A DNA stretch of 64,000 bases. Origin: Neoceratodus forsteri (Eukaryota > Chordata > Ceratodontiformes > Ceratodontidae). A program made the translations under genes and the position numbers. The stretch is taken from positions 1,182,513,001 to 1,182,577,000 of the forward strand of contig CM028132.1 of NCBI GenBank assembly GCA_016271365.2, written 5' to 3'. Shown piece after piece: positions 1 to 9,642 of the stretch. The stretch's first letter is position 1. Each line of letters starts with the position of its first letter. Below the pieces are notes generated by a model. That model was given only the letters and a program-made list of their open reading frames with translations, did no database searches and was not told the origin of the DNA.

Positions 1-2990
1 TGCTACTCTCTCTTTTCATACTGACTGAACATTCTTTGACATCAGTAACACCATTCCAGGCCATTCACATGACTACAAATTTCAAAAAAGTGCAAGCGTT
101 ACTCCCAGCTCCACAAAAAGAGTCAAGCACAGTAGTTTCAGTGATAGCTGTGGTTTTACTACAAAGTAAGCTGCGGTTTACAAAATGTGGTGCAAAATTT
201 CACTAAAGATGAGCAACAGATACACACTAGCCCCTACGCTTCGGCTCCTAGCCTTCCTTAAAGGGCGTCATTCAGATGACTAGCATGGAATGGTATTAAT
301 GATGTCATACGATGTCTTAGAAATATGAAAAGAAAGAGCAGTAACTGGTGAGTAGGCTGGAACATTTTGTAGATCTGAGGGCCCCCTTAAAGCTAGATAA
401 TTTACTTATCAAAAATTGGTCAACGCATATCAGAATGCATAACTGGCATGGAAAGGAAGATGGAAGGGCAGTTAATTACATAAAGATAATTTCCTATCTC
501 CTGTATTGGAGTCAACCCCTCCGGCCTACGTAGCGTGATCGGCAAATTTCATCAGTCTGCGAGAGATCTCAGATTCCAGGCTGTTCACAAAAATGTTGCC
601 ATAGCACCGGTCTTTATGGGTTGATGGAATGGGAAGGCACTAAATACAAAAATACTAAAAGCCTGGATTCATCATGAGAAATATTATTCTGAATTGTGTG
701 GCTTTTTTTTGCCACAAAATTCACAACCTCACTTTGCCTGTTATGCAAGTCCTTGACTCCAGCGGCAGGAGCATCATGCAATGCCTCACCGAGTTTCATG
801 TGCTATCCCAAGTATTGTTATGGCAAGGGAACTATGTACAAGGTGGAAAAAATATGTGAACTAAAATGTGTGCAAAGTTGACATCAGTCCATCTATAAAG
901 AGAAACTGCTGGGTAGAGGACAGTTACTTGTCTCTGTGTTCACAGTGTCTGTGAAAAATTGGTGTGGGCCTTTTTTATGATTAACAGCTGCATGCTGTGT
1001 TATGGGAAAATTATAACTTTCTGCCTTAACGCTGTGGTAAACAATGAGGCAATAAAGGTTAACCTTATCTGTAATGAGCTCTATGATGATTTTATTGAAC
1101 AGTTTGTAAAATTAATGTCAGTATTACTGGAGCCTAATATCTGTTGTTGCCAAACAAGTCCTTCTGCCTTTGTATTTCTTGTGGTACAGTGTGATTCAAT
1201 CAGCTAAAGATAGGGATGGTGATTTTTTGGGGGGGTGGGAGATGGGGAGTCCTTTATGAGGCAGAAGTTGTATGAGGGGGAAGAGAAGGTTGCTGCAAGG
1301 GAAGAGGAAGAGATACAAATGTGAGGAAAACCACAGAATACATATTTATGAAAAAAATTGAAATATGATAAAGAGACACTTTCAGACACTACATAAAAAT
1401 GCTAGGTTACTTATTTAGACTTTGTTGAACAGGTGGAGCCCACTGGGGTGAAGCCGATTTACTGAAGCAGCCCAGACATTATATAAATGTAACCCCCAGA
1501 CCCCTGCCGTTTTGCAAATGACAGGTGGCATGCTGTTGAAGCTGACAGCAGTACCTGGTGGGGACTGGGTTCAGGGAGGACTAATTTACTCGGCACATGG
1601 GGCCTAGGTTTGGCTACTCTGCACAGGGGCACCCAAGTAAATCCGAACACAGGAAGCAATAACTGTAATGTCCAGAACCAGGAATGGGATTCTACAGTGT
1701 GGCTTTTATTCACATCCAAACTGAACAAACAAAGCATAGACGGACCCCCACGGGGCTACAGTACATTCCTGGTAATGCAGATTAGAGACAAAAGACCACT
1801 TCTTCACATTTCCAGCCCTCAGGCTCTAAACCCACCAGGCACACAGCCCGGACTTGCACGCAGCTTTGGGTACAGAGCCCGACTTGTACACTACTTGAGT
1901 TTTCCCCACTGGCCCGGCTCCCCTGCCGGCCACTTGATCTGCGGTCCATTATGGGAATGAACCAGTTTTCTATTGGTGGCTCTTCAACCACCTTAGAGCC
2001 TTCGACTCCTAGAGGGAATTTTCCTTCCATCCCACGCCTGGGTACTTCCTCATCACTGGCCAAGTGCATGAGGCAAAGTAGAGATCCACAGAGCAAATCC
2101 AGAGAGGTGGACCTGGTTACTAAAGATGGGGGTCTCCCACCTCCAGCTCCCACAATCCATACCCGCCATTTCTCTGAAACTAAACAACTTTTCTGAAAGC
2201 TTGGCAATGTAGATTACTGGTAGGCGATGTCACATCTCCTCTACATGTCTTGACTTCCCTATGTGCTGGACTTGAACATACTTTTACTTTGGCTAGCTTC
2301 TATTACTCTAGGCCTCCCACTACTTCAGTAGTCCAATCCCCACTATCACACAAGTCCAGGGTGAAACATGGGCCCTTTAGAAAGAGCAGAACTCACCCTC
2401 CGGTTGCAGGTGCCCCACAGGCGAATCACGAAATCTTCTTGTTTCCCATACTTTTGGACAAAATAAGGCAGCTTCTTCATTAGTAGTAGCCAGGGGGTTG
2501 CCCCTGGAAATGCAGGCAAAACCTTCCTGCCCCATCCCCTGAGGGATGGGGCACAGAGACCCGAATCAGCGATCTCCACCACTTTAAAACTAGCTCACTG
2601 TGTCTCTCTTTAGGTGGAAACACACACCTTTCCCTACTTGTAGCCCTGTGTCAGGGCTGAGGCTCACAAGAGCCTAACACAGAGCTGTTGTGCTCCTCTC
2701 ACAACAAGCTCCAAACTCCAGTTGACTACAGACTACTGTTCAAACCTCCCAACATTCTACTCCAGCTCCCTGCTGCAGATTCCATTGTGGCTCATGCTGC
2801 TGCGATAGTTCTATGGTGATATCATCCCTCAGTCTCAGCTGAGACTGAGAACAGAGTGAGACAGTGTGAAATCCATTTAACTGAAGTTTCACAAGCTGCC
2901 TTCCACTAGGTCTTACTGAGATTCTAGTAACCCCGGATAACAAGAGGGTTATATAAACAATACTGAGGCACAGAAATCCTAGTTTCAGTT
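1..2990. other. Unannotated region, no gene recognised
   Basis: I see no convincing coding region, RNA gene or mobile element here. Open frames are short, overlap in several frames and show no known motif. The part from about 1500 to 2700 is GC-richer and could be old repeat sequence or the end of an LTR-type element, but I found no paired terminal repeats to support that. A weak stem-like stretch near 2648-2690 (CTGTGT...ACACAG enclosing GGCTC...GAGCC) is too short to interpret. Confidence 0.6.
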
Positions 2991-2997
2991 TTCAGTG

Positions 2998-3115
2998 GGA
3001 CGTTGTTTAGCCTACTGCCACAAACCTGGTGATCTGGGTTTGAATCACACAACTACTGTGTACTCACAGTGTCACCAGAATCTAGCCCGCAGGTTCACCA
3101 GAATCACGGGTTAGG
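2998..3115 (+). repeat. Possible decayed tRNA-derived SINE relic
   Basis: The sequence resembles the head of the SINE at 24535-24734: an 'ctggtgatctgggtttgaa' block holding a box-B-like GGGTTTGAATC, followed by an 'actgtgt' stretch in the same order. The box A region is not clear and no 3' tail or target duplication is visible. It is best treated as a degraded fragment of that SINE family. Confidence 0.3.
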
Positions 3116-3636
3116 AGAGTGACGGTAGTAATCTTCATTACTTCTCAGGTCCCCCATGTTCTTTCCCCTGATTATCTTTCTGACCCCACAGCGATGCACA
3201 TAGACCACTGCTGGCCTTGTGCGCATGCAGCAGGTTCCCTGTCAGGAAAAAAAGTTCCCTGGCCCGCAACTGGGCATTGTTTGTGCAACAGAATTCATCC
3301 TCCACACCCCCAGACTGAGGCATGCTGCCTGGGGCAGTGTACTTCCCTGCCAGCCGCCTGTCTGCCAATGCCTGAGTCTGCTCCCAGATCCAGGTCACCA
3401 GCACGGCTGTGCTCTGGGCCATTGGGTGTCATTTCTTGCTTGTCTCTGTCTTTATTCATTGACTCTCCCTGTGCACCAAGAACAACAGCGAAGTTCTGTC
3501 CACTTCCTCTCCTGGATTTTAAAGGGCTTGGGGATGAAGTTTGATTGAAAGGCATTATATGAAACCAAATTCCTTTCGATGGTTTACTGTACCGAATAAT
3601 CTGCTTCTAATGTAGTGAGAACAGCAGTAACAGGAA

Positions 3637-3975
3637 ACATAGACTTTGACAGCAGATAAGGACCGTTTGGCCCACCCAGTCTGCCCATTTCCCTAACTGT
3701 TGGACAAGCTGCAGATTCTAGTTTACCAACAGCCTACTTCCTCCTACCCCCCACTATAATTTCCTTATGGCTGTCCCATGCATTCTTGAATTCTCTCACT
3801 GTTTTTGACCCTACAACCACCTCAGGAAGGTGGTTCCATGCGTTCACCACTCTCTCCATGAAAAAATATTTCCTCATGTTGCCCCTGAGCCATCCCCTTC
3901 TATCTTTAAATTGTACCCCCTTGTTCTTGCACATCTCTTTTTCTGAAAGATGCTCCCCTCCTGGACTTTGTTGAA
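3637..3975 (-). mobile_element. CR1 type A LINE, 3' fragment
   Basis: Read on the minus strand, this is the last part of a CR1 ORF2 plus its short 3' UTR. Residues resembling YFFMERVVNAWNHLPEVVVG followed by FKNAWDSHKE (3734-3934) are the conserved C-terminal end of CR1 RT proteins. The 3' UTR (about 3637-3730) carries the 'gcagataaggaccgtttgg' signature also found at 25500, 35770, 41330 and 46610. The copy is 5'-truncated, as is usual for CR1, and abuts a plus-strand CR1 at about 3976. Its product would have been part of a LINE replication protein; this piece cannot be functional. Confidence 0.85.
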
Positions 3976-5425
3976 CTGAAGAGGACTGGAGGGTGGCTTA
4001 TGTAGTGCCTATATATAGATGGGGGTCTAGGGAGGAGATGGGGAAGTATAGGCCTGTCAGTCTAATGTCTGTGGTAGGCAAGGTAATGGAGGGCTTTATC
4101 AAGGAGAGGCTTGGGAGGCAGTTGGAAAGGTTAAGACACCAGGATGATAAACAGTATGGCTTCATCCCGGGGAGATCATGTCAGTCCAGCCTCGTAGAGT
4201 TTTATGACTGGGTGACGGGGGCCTTGGATAAACATAGGCCGGTGGATGTCCTGTACCTAGATTTCAGCAAGGCATTTGATTCAGTGCCACATAATGGACT
4301 GATAGCAAAATGGGGGGTGAGAAGACAGGAACTAAATTGGGTTGAAAACTGGCTTACGGGGCGTTTACAGAGGGTAATGGTGGGTGGGATACTATCCTCC
4401 CACAGGAAGGTAATCAGTGGAATTCCTCAAGGTTCAGTATTGGGGCAACTCTTGTTTAATGCCTACATCTCGGATATAGGGAGGGGGGTTAGGAATAGGT
4501 TGAGTCTCTTTGTGGATGGTTCAAAACTGGGAGCACTGGTGGATTGTGAAGAAGCAAGGGAGACAGTCCAGGGGGATCTGGATACTCTGGAAGGGTGGTC
4601 AATGAGGTGGGGACTAAAATGTAATGCAGGGAAATGTAAAGTACTTAATTTGGGGGTCAAAAACCCGGGCCATGTATACACCCTTGGGGGTCACACTGCA
4701 TGCCACATTGGGAGAAAGGGATTTAGGTAGACATCAAAATGAATAACTCTGAAAATTGTAGAGCAGCAGCCATAGCAAACAGGATATTGGGTTGTATAGC
4801 CAGGAGAATTACATCCAGGAGGAGGTAGGTGATCCTTCCTCTATATAATGCTTTGGTCAGGCCGCAGCTTGAGTACTGTGTATAGTTTTGGAGCCCTGAT
4901 CTGAAGAAGGACATAGCACTGATGGAGAGGGTCCAGAGGAGGGCGACCAGGATGATTCTGGGCATGGAGGGGGAGGCCTTATGAGGAGAGACTGGAAGAG
5001 CTTGGGCTTTACTCACTGGAGGAGAGGAGGGATAGGGGAGACATGATAGAGGTTTTCAAGTATGTAAAGGGAATAACCAGGAGTGGAACCAAGGAGCTGT
5101 TTAGACTAAAGAAGGGGGGAACAACCAGGGGCCATGAGTGGAAGCTGGAGGGGGGAAATTACGGAGTGGGGAGCGTAGCAAGCATTTTTTCACTGAGAAG
5201 ATGGTGGAGCCATGGAATGTGCTGCCTAAGAGGCTAGTGGAGAAGGGCACAGTGGAGGGCTTCAAGAATGGGTGGGATAGGTACAAGGGGAAACTGAACC
5301 TAGGGAAGACCCTCTTGGGGGCTGGGGGTGGTGGTGAGACGAGCAGCCACTAGGTTGGTGGCTTTTAAGCAGACAAGACAGACCATTTGGACTATTCTGC
5401 TGGCTTTTTAGTATGTTAGTAAGAG
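3976..5425 (+). mobile_element. CR1 type B LINE, 5'-truncated copy
   Basis: This is a 5'-truncated CR1 starting inside the RT domain. Homology resumes after 4730 in shifted frames, including the C-terminal 'FTEKMVEPWNVLPKRLVEKG' block near 5190-5260. The 3' end (about 5360-5420) has the type B tail: 'gcagacaagacagaccattt' then 'ctgctggc...agtatgttag'. That tail differs from the type A CR1 tails in the window and matches those at about 11640 and 46400. The copy lies head to head with the type A fragment on its left. Confidence 0.85.
3993..4730 (+). pseudogene. CR1 reverse transcriptase fragment (dead)
   Basis: An open stretch of 245 codons covers most RT blocks: YRPVSLMSVVGKVMEG, QYGFIPGRSCQ, LYLDFSKAFDSVPH (first catalytic Asp), GIPQGSVLGQLLFNAYI and a C-terminal CNAGKCKVLNLG. 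The catalytic FADD box is replaced by FVDG at about 4510-4521, so the second catalytic aspartate is lost. It starts within RT, lacking the endonuclease and upstream RT segments. In an active CR1 this enzyme would perform target-primed reverse transcription; this copy cannot. Confidence 0.85.
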
Positions 5426-5813
5426 ACTTCTGTTCTAGGAGTGGGAGGCAATTACTGTCTCTCCTCTTTCTCTCCTCTCATCCCCTGCAAAGTCTTACTT
5501 TATTAAAACATTTTGTCTACAGGATCAACCCATGCCAAGACAATCCATCTAACTTACAAAGGCATTCCATGGGACAGAGTAGGCAACCATAGAACGTTCC
5601 AGGATCGAATACACATTCCCAAGTAATGATGCATAGTACTACACAACATCTGGCCCATGGGTTTAGTTTCTTGTGTCATTGGTCCTGGCTTCTACAATTT
5701 CAGCCAGGTCAACCACAGAACAGGCTTCAGATGTTACTAGCTTTGGGCCACTGCCAATTTGGGACAGCTTAAATTCTGTGAACTAGTGGATAACTCCAGA
5801 TTTTTGTATCTAT
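5426..5813. other. Spacer, nothing recognised
   Basis: No coding potential or recognisable repeat lies between the CR1 tail and the A1 repeat of the next element. The last bases before A1 read 'tatctat'; a 'tatctat' string also follows the right end of the next element at 8877-8883, which may be chance. Confidence 0.5.
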
Positions 5814-5920
5814 TGGGAGGGCTTTAAGCCAGAGGTTCGATGAGCGAAGCAACTATGTCACTCCCCCATCAAGCTTAAAAGGTCTCTACATCCTGGGCTT
5901 TGCCAGGATTCTTTTAGTTG
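5814..5920 (+). repeat. A1 split direct repeat (left terminus)
   Basis: This 107-bp block begins TGGGAGGGCTTTAAGCC and ends near 'gattcttttagttg'. It matches A2 (8521-8627) without indels and with about eight substitutions by eye, then similarity falls off. It includes a small palindrome, GGGCTTTAAGCC. Confidence 0.9.
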
Positions 5921-8324
5921 CGGCCAGAGGTGCCGCTCCTCCTGTCTGTGTTTTTCTTGCTGTCCACATGTTTCATTGCCTCTCCCCAATTCATGTGCTT
6001 CCAGCTCGCTCCGTCCCTGCTTGGCTGCTCATCTGTCAGCTCGTTCCTCCTGCTGTCTCGGCGGCTCTCCTCGTTCTTTGCTCCTGTGCTGTTTTTCCCC
6101 CCCCCCGCACGCCTCCTTGTCTCCTTTTGCCTGCTCCTTACGCTTGGCTCTGCCAGAGCTCTGTGTTTCTTCACTCCATTTTGCCCTTTGCCTTCGCTTG
6201 TTTCCCTCGCTGTCTGCTTGCTCCTCGCCCCCTGAATTTATTGCCTGCTTTCTGCCTTTTCTGCTCCCTGCCTTCTCACCTCTTATTCGGTGCACTGCTC
6301 CGACCCTTCTTATTCCCAATGGGGAACCATTTGGCCCACTCATGGCAATTCAGCTGCTCCTTCTCATCGCTCCTGCCTCCCTCTCCCCTTCTTCCCTGTC
6401 GATCTTCCTGGGTGGCTCTCCTTCTGTTTGCAGTTTCCTTGCTGGGCACATGATTGATTTGATCATATTGCCTTTTGACCTAATCCTTTGTACCTGTTCA
6501 ATATATTTCTGTATTTGACCTCTATCGTGATCTTTCTACTTTATTTTGCTTGATGAATCTCTCCATCGAAGTACTGGCTTTGATTTTACTGCATGCCTTT
6601 GGGACCTATAGATATATTCTCCATGCACTATATGTCTGACGGTAGGAGCATGCTAACATTCCAGAAAGAGGTGGGGATTGTGCTTTCGGCCGCCCAGGTC
6701 TCTTTATGTTCCATTCCCGATGGCAATTTAGAATGAATTCCTTTTCAACTAAGGACGGACTGAATGGACATACCACTGAAGAACTACTCATGTCTCATAA
6801 TATGTGTCGGCTCCGGCAACTTGACCTTCAAATAAAAAAAAAAAAGCAGTTTGGGGGATACTCTTCTTTCCATTCCTATCCGCACTGAGTGCTCTATGTT
6901 TTTTTCATTTTATTTTATTTATTCTCATCGCTGTATGCCTTGGCCTTCTGGGCTTCCCTCCCTCATGGCCGCTGTGCTGCATTGCAGTCTCTGGGCTTGT
7001 TTGATCTGCCTCAGAGTCCCTTCATTCATGTCTCCCTCTTGTGGGTGAGCTCCCTCATTCCTTTTCCGGTACTTCTTTTGGGGTTTCCCCTATCCTGTCT
7101 CTGGCCCTTTCCTGCCATCAGCTTCCTATTCATTTTCTCCTCCCCCCTTCGAAATCTACCGTCTTTCGAGGAGCCTACCTACTCCCTACTGTCCTTGTCC
7201 TTTCATACATCACTTCCTGTACCAGCTACCAGCCTCCCTGGCTTCAATCCATCATCTTACCCTATCCGTTTTCTAGTTTTACCTTCCTTGTCCTAGCAAT
7301 GCCTTTTCTAGTGCCCGCCATCAGGGATTCACTCCACTCATGGCTACACTCCTCATCCATCCCTGCTACCTCGATTTGACTCTACCTTCACTCAAGAGCC
7401 ATGCCTTCCTGTCCGTCGCCCTTTGCTAAGGGCTGGCTAGAGGCTTTCCACCATCATTCAAGTTCCTTTCACATTCCTTTCCGTATCTACCTCCTTTCGA
7501 GGTGCCTACTTAATCACATGGCTCTATTCATTTCCCAGTCTACCTCCTTTTGAGGAGTCTACTTAGTCACAATTCTCTATCAAGCATATCACCCATCTAG
7601 TTTGCATACCTTCTGGTTCCAGATATGCCTTCTTGGCCTCCGAGTATGTCTCCTTTTGAGGAGCCTTATTCCTTGCATCACTCTATCAAATCCTATGATA
7701 TCTCATCCCCCATAACATCAGAGTCTAATTGTTCACATCGCATGTGCATACCTGATCAGCCTCAGTGTCTCTTTCCTCAGCTTGCTCAATTAGGCGTATG
7801 TCTTATTTGGTCTTATACTACCTCATCGACCTGCCACCCTCTCGTGGCAATCATCACTATCAGTATTCATCTCTGCCTCCTGTTCCTTCGATCCGTGCGC
7901 AGCCTCATGTTCCATATTCAATCTGTGCTTTCTTTTGGGAAGTTTTCCTATTTTGTCATCATCTTCCCTATTCTTGTTGCTTTCATTACTCCTCCTTAAT
8001 TATATCCCTCATCTATGAACCATTCTCTTTATTAACATATGTCCTCAAATCAAACGTCATCAGCCTGGAGGGAAGGCAACCTAGGCCTTGGATTCCCAGA
8101 GGTTTCCTCCTCAAAGGAGTTTTTTCCTCTCCTCTGTGCTAATGGTCATAATATTAGTTAGAGTTAGTGCTTTCTTCTCATTAGTTAGTTAGGTTCTGCT
8201 GTTGGATGGAGGCAGATGGTGGTCCCGGCTTTCCCCTCTCTCCTTAGGAAGTTAGCCCTTCTCTTCATAGTATTCATTCATCATCTTCACCTCTTTGATG
8301 CTTGACATCTTTAGGTATTCTGTT
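5921..8324 (+). other. Interior of the split-repeat element, non-coding
   Basis: This 2.4-kb region is strongly pyrimidine-rich on the plus strand. Its open frames translate to Leu/Ser/Pro/Phe-rich or, in reverse, Arg/Glu/Gly-rich low-complexity text with no domain I recognise. A short motif resembling CTACCTCCTTTYGAGGWGYC recurs near 7156, 7487, 7540 and 7646, with a variant near 8103; each carries a small CCTC/GAGG inverted core. An A-run at about 6833-6845 may mark a small internal retroposed insertion. No RT, YR or gag motif was seen. Confidence 0.6.
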
Positions 8325-8520
8325 TGGGCTTCTTCCTACCCTACCTTTAACTGACATATTAATTCCTGGCACCTGTAGGGGGGAACCCTCCTTTAGAGTT
8401 CCTTGAGTCGTACCCCTACAGGGTGGTATATCCCATGGATAGAGAGATGGAAAGCCTCAAAGAAAAACTCAAGTTACATAAGCATTATATTATCTCATTC
8501 AGTTGGGTAAGCACATCGAA
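8325..8520 (+). repeat. B1 split direct repeat
   Basis: It begins 'tgggcttcttcctaccc' and ends 'taagcacatcgaa', directly joined to A2. It matches B2 (8674-8875) over its whole length with scattered substitutions and a few small indels. It contains an inverted pair, CCTGTAGGGG (8372-8381) and CCCCTACAGG (8413-8422), able to form a 10-bp stem. Confidence 0.9.
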
Positions 8521-8627
8521 TGGGAGGGCTTTAAGCCCGAGGTTCGATGGGCGGAGCAACTACGTCACTCCCCCATCGAGCTTAAAAGGTCACTACAACC
8601 TGGGCTTTGCCAGGATTCTTTTTGTTG
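8521..8627 (+). repeat. A2 split direct repeat (internal copy)
   Basis: A 107-bp copy of A1 beginning immediately after B1. The B1/A2 junction ('catcgaa' then 'tgggagg') would correspond to the joined ends of a circular intermediate in the Ngaro/PAT model. Confidence 0.9.
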
Positions 8628-8673
8628 GCCACCAACCACCCCTCCTCCTCTAGCAGCTCATCTCTCTTCCCCA

Positions 8674-8875
8674 TGGGCTTCTTCCTACCCTACCTTTAGC
8701 CGACGCATTCATTCCCGGCACCTGTAGGGGGGGAACTCTCCTCTACGGTTCCTTGCTTTGTACCCCTACAGGGTGGTGTGTCCCACAGACAGAGAGGCGG
8801 AAAGCCGCAAAGAAAAACTCAAGTTACATAAGCATTAGCTCATATTATCTCATTCAGTTGCATAAGCACATCAAA
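8674..8875 (+). repeat. B2 split direct repeat (right terminus)
   Basis: Second copy of B. It ends 'taagcacatcaaa', matching the end of B1 ('taagcacatcgaa'). The hairpin arms CCTGTAGGGG (8721-8730) and CCCCTACAGG (8763-8772) are both conserved even though the loop sequence differs from B1. Confidence 0.9.
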
Positions 8876-9095
8876 CTATCTATCTTCCTCTCTTTCTCTC
8901 TCTCTCTTCTAGTATATGGTATAGTGCTGTTACCTACAGAAATCCATACAGTTCCAGATGCTGTTGTACCACAGTAGTGAAGTTAGAATGCTGCTGTCCC
9001 ACTGTAGCTATGCTACTAACAGCATAGAATCCTGTCTATTAAGATTCCTAATTTTTACAGTACCTACACTTTAAATTTTTCATAACAAAGATATG

Positions 9096-9642
9096 TAAGC
9101 AATAATACCCAACAGGGTGGGCAGTATTGGGCTATGTCTAGAGCACTTACCCAGTAATCAAAAACGAAATAAATAATATCAGACTGCCCAGGGGCATAAT
9201 GAGGCCCAATGCCACAGGCGGAGGTAGGGTTACCACCTTTTAAGAAGCCCAAAGTAGGACATTTCTTACTGAAACATGACTTTTAGCAGGACAATATGTA
9301 ACCTCGGCCAATACAACAGACTTGTTTTCACTAAATAAGCAGAATTAAGACTAAGTGTTGTAGTTTTTCAGTTGTTTCTAGTGTTTCTTATCATATTAAG
9401 GTGTTTTAAAAAAGGTGTTATAGTTTTTTGAAACATTTAGAGGAAGGTAAGAAAATATTTTTTCTACTACAATGTCAGGACAAGTAGCATTTTTCATATT
9501 GTTCCGCAGGACACAGCTGCCCAGATCAGGACTGTCCTTTGAAAATCGGGACAGGTGGTAACCCTAGGTGGAGGGCCTTATAGCCCCTGGAAGCTGCAGT
9601 GTAGCCCAATACTGCCCACCCTGTTGGGTATTATTGCTCTTA
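9096..9642. mobile_element. Foldback DNA element, interrupted by an inner MITE
   Basis: A perfect 36-bp inverted repeat lies at 9099-9134 and 9602-9637 (one arm begins GCAATAATACCCAACAGGGT). The similarity extends outward to 'taag' at 9096 and inward through a CAGGGGC...GCCCCTG stem near 9189 and 9583, so the element was originally about 200 bp and nearly palindromic. It encodes nothing. The ends suggest a TA-target (mariner-like) MITE, but the target duplication is not clear. It is split by the hAT-like insertion at 9225-9566. Confidence 0.75.
9225..9566. mobile_element. hAT-like MITE nested in the foldback element
   Basis: Ends are short inverted repeats: TAGGGTTACCACCT at the left and AGGTGGTAACCCTA at the right. 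Flanks 'ggcggagg' (9217-9224) and 'ggtggagg' (9567-9574) look like an 8-bp target duplication with one change, the length typical of hAT elements. No transposase is encoded in the 342 bp, so it would need a transposase in trans. Confidence 0.7.

Larger units (their letters stand above)
5814..8875 (+). mobile_element. Split-direct-repeat retroelement (Ngaro/PAT-like), non-autonomous
   Basis: Two different sequences, A (107 bp) and B (about 200 bp), each occur twice in direct orientation, in the order A1 (5814-5920), a 2.4-kb interior, B1 (8325-8520), A2 (8521-8627), 46 bp, B2 (8674-8875). B1 and A2 abut exactly. This A1-interior-B1A2-B2 order is the known split-direct-repeat structure of tyrosine-recombinase retrotransposons of the Ngaro and PAT groups. 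The interior is pyrimidine-rich and encodes no RT, RNase H or recombinase that I can see, so the copy would be non-autonomous. An alternative is a tandem pair of one element, the second heavily deleted; that also fits if a circle integrated next to a resident copy. The structure is directly visible; the family name is inference. Confidence 0.7.

Noticed and set aside
1480..2700. Possible LTR or endogenous retroelement end
   Set aside because: No paired direct repeats, primer-binding site or coding domain could be found.
5914..6343. Minus-strand Arg/Glu/Gly-rich frames, possibly a gag-like protein of the split-repeat element
   Set aside because: They are complements of the same pyrimidine-rich tract, have no zinc knuckle or other gag motif, and lie on the strand opposite to that expected from the repeat order.
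5918..6518. Overlapping open frames of 105-180 codons rich in Leu, Ser and Pro, suggesting a membrane protein
   Set aside because: Three overlapping frames are all open because the DNA is pyrimidine-rich; hydrophobic composition follows from that and no domain is visible.
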